Below are positions 44,461 to 53,650 of a stretch of DNA of 64,000 nucleotides, in pieces. The DNA is from JAODBQ01 sp047602055 (lineage in GTDB: Bacteria; Actinomycetota; Acidimicrobiia; Acidimicrobiales; Ilumatobacteraceae): NCBI GenBank assembly GCA_047602055.1, contig JASGIG010000001.1, forward strand, positions 4,836,001 to 4,900,000. The letters run 5' to 3'. Position numbers and translations under genes: made by a program. How positions within the stretch are numbered: position 1 is the stretch's first letter; every line of letters starts with the position of its first letter. The notes below the pieces were generated by a model. It was not told the origin of the DNA. It made no database searches and saw only the letters and a program-made list of their open reading frames with translations.

Positions 44461-44673
44461 ATGGATTACTTCGAAAGATTTGCCATGCTCCAATATGAAG
44501 ATGGATACACAATAGGAAAGAATGAAACGATAAAAGAATGTACCAGATTGTTTGTCATCAATCTTTTGCAAAATTGTGATTTTTGCGATCAAAAGATTGC
44601 CGACCTGGCCGGAACCGAAGCTCGGGTAGTCAAAAGAATCAAGCTTAAATTAGAACAATCACGTAAAAAATAA
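44461..44673 (+). CDS. Rpn tail-only protein, copy 3
   Basis: 70 residues: MDYFERFAMLQYEDGYTIGKNE matches the copy 1 start (MDLYERTAIFRHEEG), and LFVINLLQNCDFCDQKIADLAGTEARVVKRIKLKLEQ matches the helical module. The linker is shorter and lacks the EGR repeats. Its divergence from copies 0 and 1 suggests an older duplication that is still open, which is mild evidence for selection on a stand-alone tail product. Confidence 0.6.
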   Translation: MDYFERFAMLQYEDGYTIGKNETIKECTRLFVINLLQNCDFCDQKIADLAGTEARVVKRIKLKLEQSRKK

Positions 44674-44679
44674 AATACC

Positions 44680-44991
44680 ATGGGCATTTATGCGAAAGTC
44701 ACCGTATTTACACCCGAAGATGCGATTGCCGAGGGCAAGAAGCAGGGACGCATCGAGGGATGGGTAGAAGGATGGAATGAAGGGCGGAATGTCACGCTGC
44801 GGAAAACCGTTATGAACCTGATTAAAACGAGCGATTTCCCGGATGAGAAGATCGCCGAAATCAGTCGAGACCAAGGTTCGGTTTATCAGGAGGGTAAAAA
44901 AGAAAATGAAGGAGACACCCAAAGAGCAACCTCAGGAGCATTTGAAAAAATGGGGATCGATGCCACGATAAGGGACATCTACCATGAATAG
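44680..44991 (+). pseudogene. Rpn tail-only protein, copy 4, probably frameshifted
   Basis: The start MGIYAKVTVFTPEDAIAEGKKQGRIEG and the module MNLIKTSDFPDEKIAEI match the other copies. After EKIAEI the open frame turns into an unrelated 40-residue tail. Another frame from ~44867 reads VETKVRFIRRVKKKMKETPKE and ends at 44971, which fits the family pattern (V..IK..L.E) far better. A one-base indel near 44866 is therefore likely. The 3' end overlaps the convergent SMP-30 gene by 40-60 bases in either frame. It begins 6 bases after copy 3. Confidence 0.6.
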
Positions 44992-45822
44992 GGAACCGCT
45001 TAGGGGAAATTGCGCGAGCTGATCGGGGCTTAGGCCAGCCTTTGCTGTCGTAATGAACAATTGCTGCATATCTTTTCCTCCCAATGCGCAGGAGGTGACA
45101 TGCGGCGCATCGACATCAACCTTTCCAATGAGGTTTCCGGTTGACGGGTCATATCTATGAACCGCATTGCCGCCCCAGATAGCCACCCAAAGCATGCCTT
45201 CCTGGTCGATGCACATGCCATCGGGCATAGCGGGAGGATCGATAGCAGCGACTATGCGAGGATTGAAAATTGTGCCTGCATGAAGATCAAAATCATATGC
45301 AAGAACATGATAATTGGCTGAATCGATGTAGTACATGGTCTTTTGATCGGCAGTCCAACAGATGCCATTGGAGATGGCCGTTCCTTGAATCGCAGTATGG
45401 AGCGCCCCATCGTAACGATATAACGAGCCCGTTCCCTGTTCTCCGGTCGGATGCATGGTGCCGATCCACAATCGCCCAGCGGCATCGCATTTACCGTCAT
45501 TGCAGCGATTGGTGGGTTTATCTGCCTCAATAGGCGTAAGCGGTTTGCGCTCGCCCGTTTCAAAGTTGAGTACATCAATGCTGCCTTGTACAGCAACAAC
45601 CAGGTTATTGCCACCGGCGGCAACGACAGTCCCTACCCTTTTGTCCAGGCGGACCTGTACGGATTGCCGGGTTTCCGGATCGATCGCGCCGACTACGCCA
45701 TGCTCGATATCGACATACAAGAATTGTCGCCATTGCGGGTGCCAGATAGCGCCTTCTCCCAATTCGAGGTTTGCTTCGGATAACAATTCGGCTTTCCAGG
45801 TTTCGATGTCCATGTTGCGCAA
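44932..45822 (-). CDS. SMP-30/gluconolactonase-family lactonase
   Basis: 296 residues (Met4 at 45813 is an alternative start). It forms the six-bladed propeller of SMP-30/regucalcin lactonases with all metal ligands visible: Glu23 in LGEGAIWHPQWRQFLYVDIE, the Asn/Asp of TNRCNDGKCDAAGRLWIGTM, the Asn in ISNGICWTADQKTMYYID, and the Asp in MPDGMCIDQEGMLWVA. These enzymes open sugar lactones using a divalent metal. There is no signal peptide, so it is cytoplasmic. It follows GH43 on the same strand after ~160 bases, and probably handles an oxidised monosaccharide released by the locus. It has a convergent overlap with the last Rpn tail copy. Confidence 0.9.
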   Translation of the reverse strand: MRNMDIETWKAELLSEANLELGEGAIWHPQWRQFLYVDIEHGVVGAIDPETRQSVQVRLDKRVGTVVAAGGNNLVVAVQGSIDVLNFETGERKPLTPIEADKPTNRCNDGKCDAAGRLWIGTMHPTGEQGTGSLYRYDGALHTAIQGTAISNGICWTADQKTMYYIDSANYHVLAYDFDLHAGTIFNPRIVAAIDPPAMPDGMCIDQEGMLWVAIWGGNAVHRYDPSTGNLIGKVDVDAPHVTSCALGGKDMQQLFITTAKAGLSPDQLAQFPLSGSLFMVDVPYRGIDPHFFKCS

Positions 45823-45889
45823 AAATAACAGTCACAAAGGAAACGAGCGAGGATTTTAGGGTGATTTATCACTACAATGGGAGAAAGTA

Positions 45890-45925
45890 GATCGGTCCGG
45901 AGCGATTACGCGTACCGGACCGATC
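45890..45925. promoter_or_regulatory. Perfect 11-bp inverted repeat between GH43 and SMP-30 genes
   Basis: GATCGGTCCGG and CCGGACCGATC flank a 14-base spacer, 65 bases upstream of the SMP-30 start and 58 bases after the GH43 stop. No T-run follows, so it may be an operator or a processing hairpin rather than a terminator. Confidence 0.5.
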
Positions 45926-45983
45926 TGTCCTGGTGGATATTTGGGTTGTCGGGTCTAGGGGTTATGATTTCTTCTACGCTGTC

Positions 45984-47075
45984 TTATCGCTCAAAAACGC
46001 TTAAGTTCCACTCGTTCTGCCATTCGATGCTGATCTGATCCTGCTTAAATTGAATAGGCAGAAAAAAGTATCTTCCATCGATGGCATTTTTGGGATTCCA
46101 TTTGTCCGCCACAAAAATGAAGGCGTCTTTCTTGCCTGCAACCGGCAACACATAGGTGCTCTGGCCGCCAAAGGTTTTATTGGCGCCATTACCCTGGCAG
46201 GGATTGCCCATGTATTTCCAGGCGCCCCAGATAGAATCGGCTACAAACCAACGAGCGGCATTGGGATCCCAGCCGGTGCAACCCGACCCGATCATATAAT
46301 ATTTGCCATTCCGCTTGAATAAAGCCGGCGCCTCGGTTTGGTGACCGATATAGACGCGAATGTATTTTCCCGTATGGCCGGTATAATCATCGGTCAGCTC
46401 GGCCAGATCCAGGGTATAGTTTTCCTCTGCCGAGAAAACATGATAGGCTTTGCCATCATCATCTACAAACACCGTCATATCCCGGGCCATCTGTCCGCCC
46501 GGCAGATCCCGGCAGAAAAAGCTATCTACGAAATTGGCAGGAGCCGCGCAATTGACCTGCACAGGATTGACATCGTTGACAAAAGGCATCTTTCCTGCAT
46601 TGGGCCGGTAGCTCCTGATAAATGTGTAAGGACCGGTAGGCTTATCGCTGGTGGCGACGCCGGCTCGTGCCGCGCTATAGCCCTTCCCCAGCAATTCAAG
46701 ATGAAACCACATGACATATTTCTTTGTCCGGGCATTGTATACAACCTTCGGACGCTCTAATATGCAGCCTTTGGCGATATCATTCGTAAGATCGTCGGAT
46801 ACCTTGAGCGAAATGCCTTCATCCTTCCAATTGTACAAATCCTTTGACGAATAGCAATGAACGCCGACCTGCGCACTATTACCTTTCTCGCCGGCAATCT
46901 TATGTTCACCGAACCAGTAATATACTCCATCCTTGAACAAGAAGCCGCCACCATGAGCATTGATGTACACGTCATGATTGTCGGGCCAGATTTCTCCCGG
47001 TTTAAAACTCGTCTGTTGTGCTGTAGCACTTATTAACCAGCACATGCAAATGAACAGGACATTAATTTTTCTCAT
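45984..47075 (-). CDS. Secreted family 43 glycoside hydrolase, galactanase-like
   Basis: 363 residues with signal peptide (MRKINVLFICMCWLISATAQ). A five-bladed propeller is suggested by GEIWPDNHDVYINAHGGGFLFKDGVYYWFGEHK, the segment ERPKVVYNARTKKYVMWFH, ARDMTVFVDDDGKAYHVFSAEENYTL and TEAPALFKRNGKYYMIGSGCTGW. The INAHGGG..….YYWFGEHK start is typical of the subfamilies that contain exo-beta-1,3-galactanases. In these the usual Asp base is replaced, so specificity for a beta-1,3-galactan is plausible but unproven. The Glu in TEAPALF is a candidate acid. The neighbouring GH16 and two SusC/SusD pairs support a role in polysaccharide breakdown. Confidence 0.85.
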   Translation of the reverse strand: MRKINVLFICMCWLISATAQQTSFKPGEIWPDNHDVYINAHGGGFLFKDGVYYWFGEHKIAGEKGNSAQVGVHCYSSKDLYNWKDEGISLKVSDDLTNDIAKGCILERPKVVYNARTKKYVMWFHLELLGKGYSAARAGVATSDKPTGPYTFIRSYRPNAGKMPFVNDVNPVQVNCAAPANFVDSFFCRDLPGGQMARDMTVFVDDDGKAYHVFSAEENYTLDLAELTDDYTGHTGKYIRVYIGHQTEAPALFKRNGKYYMIGSGCTGWDPNAARWFVADSIWGAWKYMGNPCQGNGANKTFGGQSTYVLPVAGKKDAFIFVADKWNPKNAIDGRYFFLPIQFKQDQISIEWQNEWNLSVFER

Positions 47076-47088
47076 TGTAGATCTTTAT

Positions 47089-47886
47089 TTATTGCTTTGA
47101 AGGCCTGGCTGCTACATAGATATTCCGGGCACGCATCACTGTCGGGGCCGAAGGCCCGGAATCCCCGGAGGATCCCTCCATTTGCAGGTTGATGACCAGC
47201 CAAAAGCGCTTGTTCATAAAATTAGTAGTATCCTGCGCTATTTTTTTATCATCCACAAAATAGGTGATCCGTAAATGGGTGGTATCGATCTTATCCAGGG
47301 TAGCCTTGTAATTGTGCCAGCTCATTGCGGCTTTCTTCACCTTCGTCTTATTCGTCGCCCACTGTACGTTCCTGTAGTCGGGACCCGTAATGGTGTTTTG
47401 CCAGACCGTATCATCACCCTTCAATTCCATGATATCGCTTTCCGGCGGCCAATTGTCTACGCCGGTAATCCAGAAAGCCGGCCAGGAACCAGGCACTACA
47501 GGCGCCTGAAAATCGCCGCTGATCGTCCAATTGGGCAGGGAATCAGATACCGTGATCATCTGCTTCAGATGAACGGCGCCTGAATGATAGTTAATCGGCA
47601 GGTAAGGACTGAATTTACTTTTCCCTTCCGGAGAAGCCAGCCGGTCGGCCTCGATGGTCAGGACGCCGCCTTCGACTTTCACCTGACTGTCGTACATCCT
47701 GGCCGTGCCATTGTGTTCCGGGCCCCAGGGGTAGGAATACCCCCAGGACGCCAGAAAATTTTCTTTATTGCTGAAACTCGTATTATCCACGTAAACGATC
47801 TCCCCCTTTTTGGGCGCCGTGCCGACAAAGGCCGTCAACACGAGGATTCGCAGGATAGGATACAGCATGATCGGTAGATTCATCAT
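47089..47886 (-). CDS. Secreted GH16-family endo-beta-glycanase
   Basis: 265 residues with an N-terminal hydrophobic signal (IMLYPILRILVLTAFVGTA). The jelly-roll catalytic motif is PPESDIMELKGDD, giving nucleophile Glu149, Asp151 and acid/base Glu154 in the E-x-D-x-x-E form. Upstream GDFQAPVVPGSWPAFWITG is the usual flanking strand of the family. GH16 includes laminarinases, agarases, carrageenases and endo-beta-1,3-galactanases; the subfamily cannot be set from this view. Its ATG overlaps the stop of the DUF1735-type gene by 4 bases, and GH43 follows 13 bases on, so the genes are one operon. Confidence 0.9.
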   Translation of the reverse strand: MMNLPIMLYPILRILVLTAFVGTAPKKGEIVYVDNTSFSNKENFLASWGYSYPWGPEHNGTARMYDSQVKVEGGVLTIEADRLASPEGKSKFSPYLPINYHSGAVHLKQMITVSDSLPNWTISGDFQAPVVPGSWPAFWITGVDNWPPESDIMELKGDDTVWQNTITGPDYRNVQWATNKTKVKKAAMSWHNYKATLDKIDTTHLRITYFVDDKKIAQDTTNFMNKRFWLVINLQMEGSSGDSGPSAPTVMRARNIYVAARPSKQ

Positions 47887-48983
47887 AAATGTTTCGGGTA
47901 AGCATATAATTTAACCTGGGAAGACTTGATCCCCTGTTGATCCTGCACATAATTGACTACGACGCCCACAGTCACCTGGGTAGTTGCCGTCAACGAGAAG
48001 GATACCTTCGTCTGGGGAGCTGCAATCACCTGATATTGGATATCACTATTGCCAACGATATCAGCATAATCGGGTAAGGTGTCTGAACCGGGAGCGACAA
48101 CAACATAAGCCGCATCTTTGGTTCCCTGCCAGATCCAGGATCCGCCGGAGGGATCGAATGCATAGCTGCCTGCAGGAAGCGTAATGGTTTGATAGATCTT
48201 ACCGTTGCTGATCAGCGGTGAGCCCCAGCCGGATTCCAGGTCCATCGTTGCTCCGTCTCCATCATAACAATAGCCGCCGACACCGCCATGGCTCAATGCA
48301 GCCGTATTGGCCGTCCAGTAGGCCAGGCTTCCCCACCGGGAGCCATTCATCGCAGAAGCGACAAAGGCATTGCCGGGATTCTTGATATAGCTGCTGGTGA
48401 CATCGCTGGCAGGTCCGATGACCAGTGTGTTTACGTCAATGATGACAATCGTGGTCGACTGCGCAGTATCCAGCGTAAACTTACTGGGATTGGAGATTTT
48501 CACCGCGAGGGCCAGCTTTTTTCCGGCATATACCGCTTCTTCGAGAGAGTCAATGCTGACAGACAGCGAAAAGGTATTTCCCTTGGCGCCGGCTGCAACG
48601 TCAACACTGGTTGGAAGGGAATAGACGGTAGCTGGCAACAGCATCGTAGAGGCATCCAGCGTGCCGGCCGTAATCAGCTGAGCAATGGTATCGGTATTCG
48701 TACCGATCTCCACCGAATAAGCATCTTTGGAGGGGCCCGATAGATAGACACCTAAGATGATATTCACTTTTCGGTTGGTTTCATCCACCGTGTAGTTATA
48801 GGTAGAGCTGTCCGTGCCGGTGGGCACGGGGTAGTTATTACTGACACCGCCGGAGACGTTGATCGACTGCGGCATGTAGATTTTGTTATACCCGTAGCTC
48901 AATTCAGACCCGGATTTCTTGCAGGAAATAGCTATTCCGCAAACCAGCAGGGCAGCAGCGAAGGTTTTATTGAGAAGACGCAT
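47883..48983 (-). CDS. DUF1735-type surface lipoprotein, probable glycan-binding
   Basis: 366 residues with lipobox AISC (Cys21). The N-terminal half (YNKIYMPQSINVSGG…NIILGVYLSGPSKDAYSVEIGTNTDT) matches the BT_3987/DUF1735 beta domain common after SusD genes. The C-terminal half (WGSLAYWTANTAALSHGGVGGYCYDGDG…IYQTITLPAGSYAFDP) resembles a DUF5013-like carbohydrate-binding sandwich. Proteins in this position are SusE/F-like surface glycan-binding proteins. It lies 35 bases after susD and overlaps GH16 by 4. Confidence 0.8.
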   Translation of the reverse strand: MRLLNKTFAAALLVCGIAISCKKSGSELSYGYNKIYMPQSINVSGGVSNNYPVPTGTDSSTYNYTVDETNRKVNIILGVYLSGPSKDAYSVEIGTNTDTIAQLITAGTLDASTMLLPATVYSLPTSVDVAAGAKGNTFSLSVSIDSLEEAVYAGKKLALAVKISNPSKFTLDTAQSTTIVIIDVNTLVIGPASDVTSSYIKNPGNAFVASAMNGSRWGSLAYWTANTAALSHGGVGGYCYDGDGATMDLESGWGSPLISNGKIYQTITLPAGSYAFDPSGGSWIWQGTKDAAYVVVAPGSDTLPDYADIVGNSDIQYQVIAAPQTKVSFSLTATTQVTVGVVVNYVQDQQGIKSSQVKLYAYPKHL

Positions 48984-49018
48984 AATTCAATTTTTTAAAT
49001 TCCTGAATAGTTGGTTGT

Positions 49019-50710
49019 TTACCAGCCGGGATTTTGTTGCAAGACTCCATTGGACAAGCTGATCTCCGTCTGGGGGAAAGGATAGTAGTACATTTTGGTG
49101 GCATCAAAGACCCTGTTTTGCACCGTCTGTACCGTATACGTGAAATTCCCCGATCCGTCTTTGGTGATAGCTACGCCCTGCAGCGGCTGACTGAGCGTCG
49201 TGGCGGCATCTTTCCAGCGCAGCAAATCCCAGTAACGGTAATTCTCAAAAGCCAGCTCGATGCGTCTTTCATGCTTAACTGCAGTGCGGAAGGAAGTCTG
49301 GTCGGCAACCGTTACCGCAGGCATGCTCACCCCTGCCCTATTGCGTACGGCGTTGAGGGCGGATCTTGCCGTGAGTCCATAGCCATGATCGTCATCCGGA
49401 CCGTAAGCTTCGTTCATCGCTTCGGCGTATTCGAGCAATACCTCACCATAGCGGAATACGATCCAGTTATGGACGACCGTAGCACCCTGTGTCAGATTCA
49501 GGTTATCGTTCAGGAACTTTTTCAGATAGTAACCTGTCTTGCTGGCATTGGTAGTAGCCATATCATCCGTCGCTCCTGCTGATTCATCGATGGTCCGGCT
49601 GTTCCAGGTACTGTTGTTGGTCACCACGGTAAAACCAAGACGGGGATCTCTGTTGGCATAAGGGTTGTTGGGATCCGCCGCTCCTGTATATTCATAGTCG
49701 GCCACCAGATTCTGACTGGGGGTGATCCCGCTGGTGCCACCGGCTGTAGCTATCGGATAGTTTTTGGCTTCCAGCGTATTACTGGCTGAATAACGGATTG
49801 CCAGGATCGTCTCGTTGCTGGTAATCGCATTGTTTTGCAGGAAATAGGTGGAATAGTTGCCATCCAGGCTATACTGTCCGGACCCACCGGCGAAGACAAT
49901 CAGGTCATTCAGGGCGGCAGCAGCCGTTTGCCATTTCGACACATCGTTGGTCGAATTGTGCAGCGGGCTGGCAGCATACAAAAGCACACGCGCCTTCAGG
50001 GCAAGTGCCGACCCTTTGGAGAACCGGCCGTCATAGTTGGTAAAGGAGGACGTCTTCCAATTGACCTGCAGGCTGTCGATATTCTGGTCGATTTCGCTGA
50101 CGATAAAGCTGACGATGCTGTCATAGCTCGTTGCCGGCAGATTGGTATTGTCGCTGGCGCTCAAAGTCTTGGTGACCAGCGGTACGCCGCCATATCGTTT
50201 GGACAGCTCGAAATAATACCAGGCTCTCATGATATGTGCTTCGGCCCTGTACCAGCCGACATTCAACACATCGTTGGCATAGTTGACCTTTCCCGAGGCA
50301 GAGATGGTATCCCGGTTCAAGGCCAGTGAGCTCTTGTAAGCACCGGACTGTTCGATAAAATAATTGGCGGCTCTGATGCCGGAATAATAGGCCCCATAGT
50401 AATTATCCGGGTTATTATTGGCATTCCAGGATCCGTTGTTGAAAAGAAGCGAATTCGAGCTGGCAGCTGTCTGAATCGCTTCATCAGAAACCGGCGCGAA
50501 CAGGTTATTGTCCATGATCAGGAACTCGCTGCGGAGATAATTATAGGGGGCCACTCCCAATGAAAGGAGGGTACTATAGTTAGAGTTCAGCGTTGATGCG
50601 GTGGACGACGTATCAATTTTTGTATCGAGAAAGCTTTTACTACAGGCAGTGAGGCTCAATGCAGCCACCAACCCGACAGACACCTTCTTAAATATATTAT
50701 GTGCAGCCAT
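49019..50710 (-). CDS. SusD-like lipoprotein (second pair)
   Basis: 563 residues with lipobox LTAC (Cys23, ALSLTAC). RagB/SusD features: AYYSGIRAANYFIEQ, the TPR-like RAEAHIMRAWYYFELSKRYGGVPLVTKTLS, GSALALKARVLLYAASP, VLLEYAEAMNEAYG, LNAVRNRAGVSMPA and FENYRYWDLLRWKDA, ending FPQTEISLSNGVLQQNPGW. It pairs with the SusC encoded 11 bases upstream and is followed by a DUF1735-type lipoprotein and two hydrolases. Confidence 0.95.
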   Translation of the reverse strand: MAAHNIFKKVSVGLVAALSLTACSKSFLDTKIDTSSTASTLNSNYSTLLSLGVAPYNYLRSEFLIMDNNLFAPVSDEAIQTAASSNSLLFNNGSWNANNNPDNYYGAYYSGIRAANYFIEQSGAYKSSLALNRDTISASGKVNYANDVLNVGWYRAEAHIMRAWYYFELSKRYGGVPLVTKTLSASDNTNLPATSYDSIVSFIVSEIDQNIDSLQVNWKTSSFTNYDGRFSKGSALALKARVLLYAASPLHNSTNDVSKWQTAAAALNDLIVFAGGSGQYSLDGNYSTYFLQNNAITSNETILAIRYSASNTLEAKNYPIATAGGTSGITPSQNLVADYEYTGAADPNNPYANRDPRLGFTVVTNNSTWNSRTIDESAGATDDMATTNASKTGYYLKKFLNDNLNLTQGATVVHNWIVFRYGEVLLEYAEAMNEAYGPDDDHGYGLTARSALNAVRNRAGVSMPAVTVADQTSFRTAVKHERRIELAFENYRYWDLLRWKDAATTLSQPLQGVAITKDGSGNFTYTVQTVQNRVFDATKMYYYPFPQTEISLSNGVLQQNPGW

Positions 50711-50721
50711 ACAATGAGTTT

Positions 50722-53610
50722 TTAGAAATTTAAAGTAATACCGGCGTTATAGGACTTAAGGCCCGCGTAGCCGGAGGGCGTCTCGGGATCCAGGTTATAA
50801 TGCTTCTTCAGATATCCCCAGGTCACCGGATTGGCCGCGTTGATATAGATCCTCAGCTTTTCCATGTGCAGCTTGCGCAGCATATCCGAAGAGAAGCTAT
50901 ACCCTAGCTCGGCATTCCTGATCCGCAGAAAGCTGCCGTTTTTCATCCAGAAGGTGGAGTTCTGATAGTTGTTGGTATTGGCTTCCGTTGTCAACCGGGG
51001 ATATTTAGCCTTTGCGCGGGTATCGATGCCCTGGCTGGGGAAATAAGCCCAGGCATTGCCGGCTGTCGGGTATACATTGATGTTGTTGACAAAGGCAACC
51101 GTCTGATAATAGGCGGCCGTGTAGAGATTGACATCACTGCCCGCGGCGCCCTGGAATACGACGGCAAGATCGATTCCTTTAAAGCTGATCCCGGCGTTGA
51201 AAGCATATGTCATTGACGGGAAAGAAGGTTTGCCGATCTTCGTCACATCGTTTTGATCGATCTTTCCATTGCCATCGAGGTCCTTGTATTTGATGTCTCC
51301 GGGTTGGACCGCTCCGAACTGAGGAGTGGCCTCTCCTGAAACCAGGGTTCCGTCCGCATTGAAATCAGCCACATCATAAAAGCCGGTTGCAATCAGCCCG
51401 GTCGGCGTACCGATCGGCTGGCCTGTCGTTTTGCTGAAGCTGTTGACCGGGGGCACTTCTGCCTGATAGTTGATTTTGTTTTGGGCGTAGGTCAGCATGG
51501 CGCCTACTGTATATTCGACCTTTCCGCTTTTACCATGGTAGGAAGCCGAAAGCTCAATCCCTTTATTGGTGACCTTTCCGATATTGGCATAGGGTTGTGA
51601 TCCGCCAAAGTCCGCCAGCAGGCTGGTATTCTTGGTCACGATGCCGCTGCGTTTATCGAGGAATACATCCGCAGTCAGGCTGAGCGCGTCCAATACAGTC
51701 GCATCTACACCCACATCATATTTCATGCTTTTCTCCGCGAAAATCTTCGGATTGGCCACATAGGACTGTACAATACCGGAGCTGCCTGTCAACGCAGTAC
51801 CCGTGTAATACGTGCCACTGGTGACAAAGTATTGCTGGTACAAATAGCGTCCCTGGTTGCTGGCGTCATTGCCCGATTTACCTGCAGAGGCCCTGAGCTT
51901 GAGGAAGCTGAGCCAGCTGTTGTCTTTCAGGAAAGACTCTTTGGACAATACCCATCCCAGACCGACAGCGGGATAGAATCCCCAGCGATTGCCGGGAGCA
52001 TATTCATCCGAGCCACTGTAGCCGAAGCCCAGCTCAGCCAGGTATTTTTCCTGATAGGCATAGTGAAATCTGCCGCCGATATTTTCAAAATGATAGAAGA
52101 TATTGTTGCCATTATTCTGCCCCGATCCGTTGGTGCCATAATCCACCACATAGTTGCTGGCGTAGTAGTTCACCGCGGCGCTGATCGCATGCGGGCCAAA
52201 ACTCCTGTCATAGCCGGCAGTGATATTCGCCTGCTTCCAGTCATATTGGTCTGTGGATGAAGTGCCATTGGAGGTAATCTGCGTGGTTTTATCCGTGGTA
52301 GTCTGTATCCCATTGTCGTATCGCGCATAGGTAGCCGTTTTGCTGGCGCTGGCGCGGGTCCAGGTATTGAACGAAACGGCTTCGTTCATATAAAGGCCGG
52401 GGGTGATGAAGTCCAGCTTTTCCTTCAGGTTAAAATTCGCCTGTAAGGTTCTGTCATGGGTTGACGCCCAGCCCAGCGCATGCAAAGATGCAACAGGGTT
52501 ATTGGCGTAAATGGTCGTTCCGGACCAGTTGCCGGTAGCGCTGTCTTTTACCGGATAGATATTGGATGGATAAGCCGCCATATCCTGCCACAGCTGAGGA
52601 CCATTGTAGTTGGGGTATCTTCTGTCCTCGATCCGTCCGCCCAAATCTACTTTCGCTTCGAATATTTTGAAGAAATTAAAGTCCAGATTGGTCCGGATAT
52701 TGAATCGCTGGATCTGCGCATTCGACGTATTGTCGTTGGTCCCGACATTATACAGCCCCTGCTGACGCATATAGTCCAGGATCACGCCATAGCGGGTATT
52801 GACATCCCCACCCGAAAAAACGACGTTGGCATTGGTATAGCTGCCGCTTTTCCGAAGCACCTGGTCATACCAGTCGACATTCGTACCCGACCCATCCTTA
52901 TATGCCTGCAATTGTGCGTCAGAATATTTAGGCGTCCAGTTGAACTGGTAGTTATTCAGCGCGTAATTGTCATTGCTGATGGCCTGGTTGTACAAACGGG
53001 CATAATCATAGGAGCCATAAGGTTTATCGATATTGATCGCCTGCTGAATGCCATTGACGACATTGATGGCCACTTTCGGTTTGCTGACCTGGCCTCTGCG
53101 GGTGACTACCCACAACACCCCATTAGCGCCCTTCATGCCGAAGGTGGCTAATGCGGCGGCATCCTTCAATACCGTGATGCTTTCGATCTCGGAAGGTGAC
53201 AGGTATTGAAAATAGGAGGATGTCGTTTGAAATCCATCTACATAAATGGTCATGCTGGCATTGTCATAAGTGCCCTTGCCGCGGATAGACAGTGATGCGC
53301 CATCATAACCGGGCTCGCCAGAGCCTTGCTGGACGAACAATCCAGGCACTCTTCCATATAACGTATTGGTGATATTGGGAACGGGCGTCTTCGAAAGATC
53401 TTCGCCGGACACAGAAGCCGCGGCCCTTACGGACAGGGTTTTCCTGGTCTTCAAAAACGGGCCTGTTTCATACGTATCAGCGGCATGATAAGGGAGGGCC
53501 ACCGTCGTATCTGCGGACGCGGTATGTTGCTGGGCGCGAGCTCCGGCAAAGCACAGCAGGCTGCCGGCCAGCAGAAATCCCCTGGTGATGGAATGATGAT
53601 ATCGTTTCAT
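50722..53610 (-). CDS. SusC-like TonB-dependent transporter (second pair)
   Basis: 962 residues from ATG 53610, which starts the signal peptide MKRYHHSITRGFLLAGSLLCFAGARAQ; an ATG nine codons upstream is possible. It lacks the usual N-terminal carboxypeptidase-like extension: the plug begins soon after the signal (LSKTPVPNITNTLYGRVPGLFVQQGSGEPGYDGASLSIRGKGTYDNASMTIYVDG). The barrel ends with RIRNAELGYSFSSDMLRK…RIYINAANPVTWG…YNAGITLNF. The gene is intact, in contrast to the first SusC of this locus. It imports oligosaccharides with the SusD encoded next to it. Confidence 0.94.
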   Translation of the reverse strand: MKRYHHSITRGFLLAGSLLCFAGARAQQHTASADTTVALPYHAADTYETGPFLKTRKTLSVRAAASVSGEDLSKTPVPNITNTLYGRVPGLFVQQGSGEPGYDGASLSIRGKGTYDNASMTIYVDGFQTTSSYFQYLSPSEIESITVLKDAAALATFGMKGANGVLWVVTRRGQVSKPKVAINVVNGIQQAINIDKPYGSYDYARLYNQAISNDNYALNNYQFNWTPKYSDAQLQAYKDGSGTNVDWYDQVLRKSGSYTNANVVFSGGDVNTRYGVILDYMRQQGLYNVGTNDNTSNAQIQRFNIRTNLDFNFFKIFEAKVDLGGRIEDRRYPNYNGPQLWQDMAAYPSNIYPVKDSATGNWSGTTIYANNPVASLHALGWASTHDRTLQANFNLKEKLDFITPGLYMNEAVSFNTWTRASASKTATYARYDNGIQTTTDKTTQITSNGTSSTDQYDWKQANITAGYDRSFGPHAISAAVNYYASNYVVDYGTNGSGQNNGNNIFYHFENIGGRFHYAYQEKYLAELGFGYSGSDEYAPGNRWGFYPAVGLGWVLSKESFLKDNSWLSFLKLRASAGKSGNDASNQGRYLYQQYFVTSGTYYTGTALTGSSGIVQSYVANPKIFAEKSMKYDVGVDATVLDALSLTADVFLDKRSGIVTKNTSLLADFGGSQPYANIGKVTNKGIELSASYHGKSGKVEYTVGAMLTYAQNKINYQAEVPPVNSFSKTTGQPIGTPTGLIATGFYDVADFNADGTLVSGEATPQFGAVQPGDIKYKDLDGNGKIDQNDVTKIGKPSFPSMTYAFNAGISFKGIDLAVVFQGAAGSDVNLYTAAYYQTVAFVNNINVYPTAGNAWAYFPSQGIDTRAKAKYPRLTTEANTNNYQNSTFWMKNGSFLRIRNAELGYSFSSDMLRKLHMEKLRIYINAANPVTWGYLKKHYNLDPETPSGYAGLKSYNAGITLNF

Positions 53611-53650
53611 ATGCAGAATAAATTGGTTCTTTGACATGGTTAAATACGCT

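Noticed and set aside
43740..44800. Repeated blocks as a possible CRISPR array
   Set aside because: The repeats are long, diverged and in coding frame; they are protein modules, not short identical repeats with spacers.
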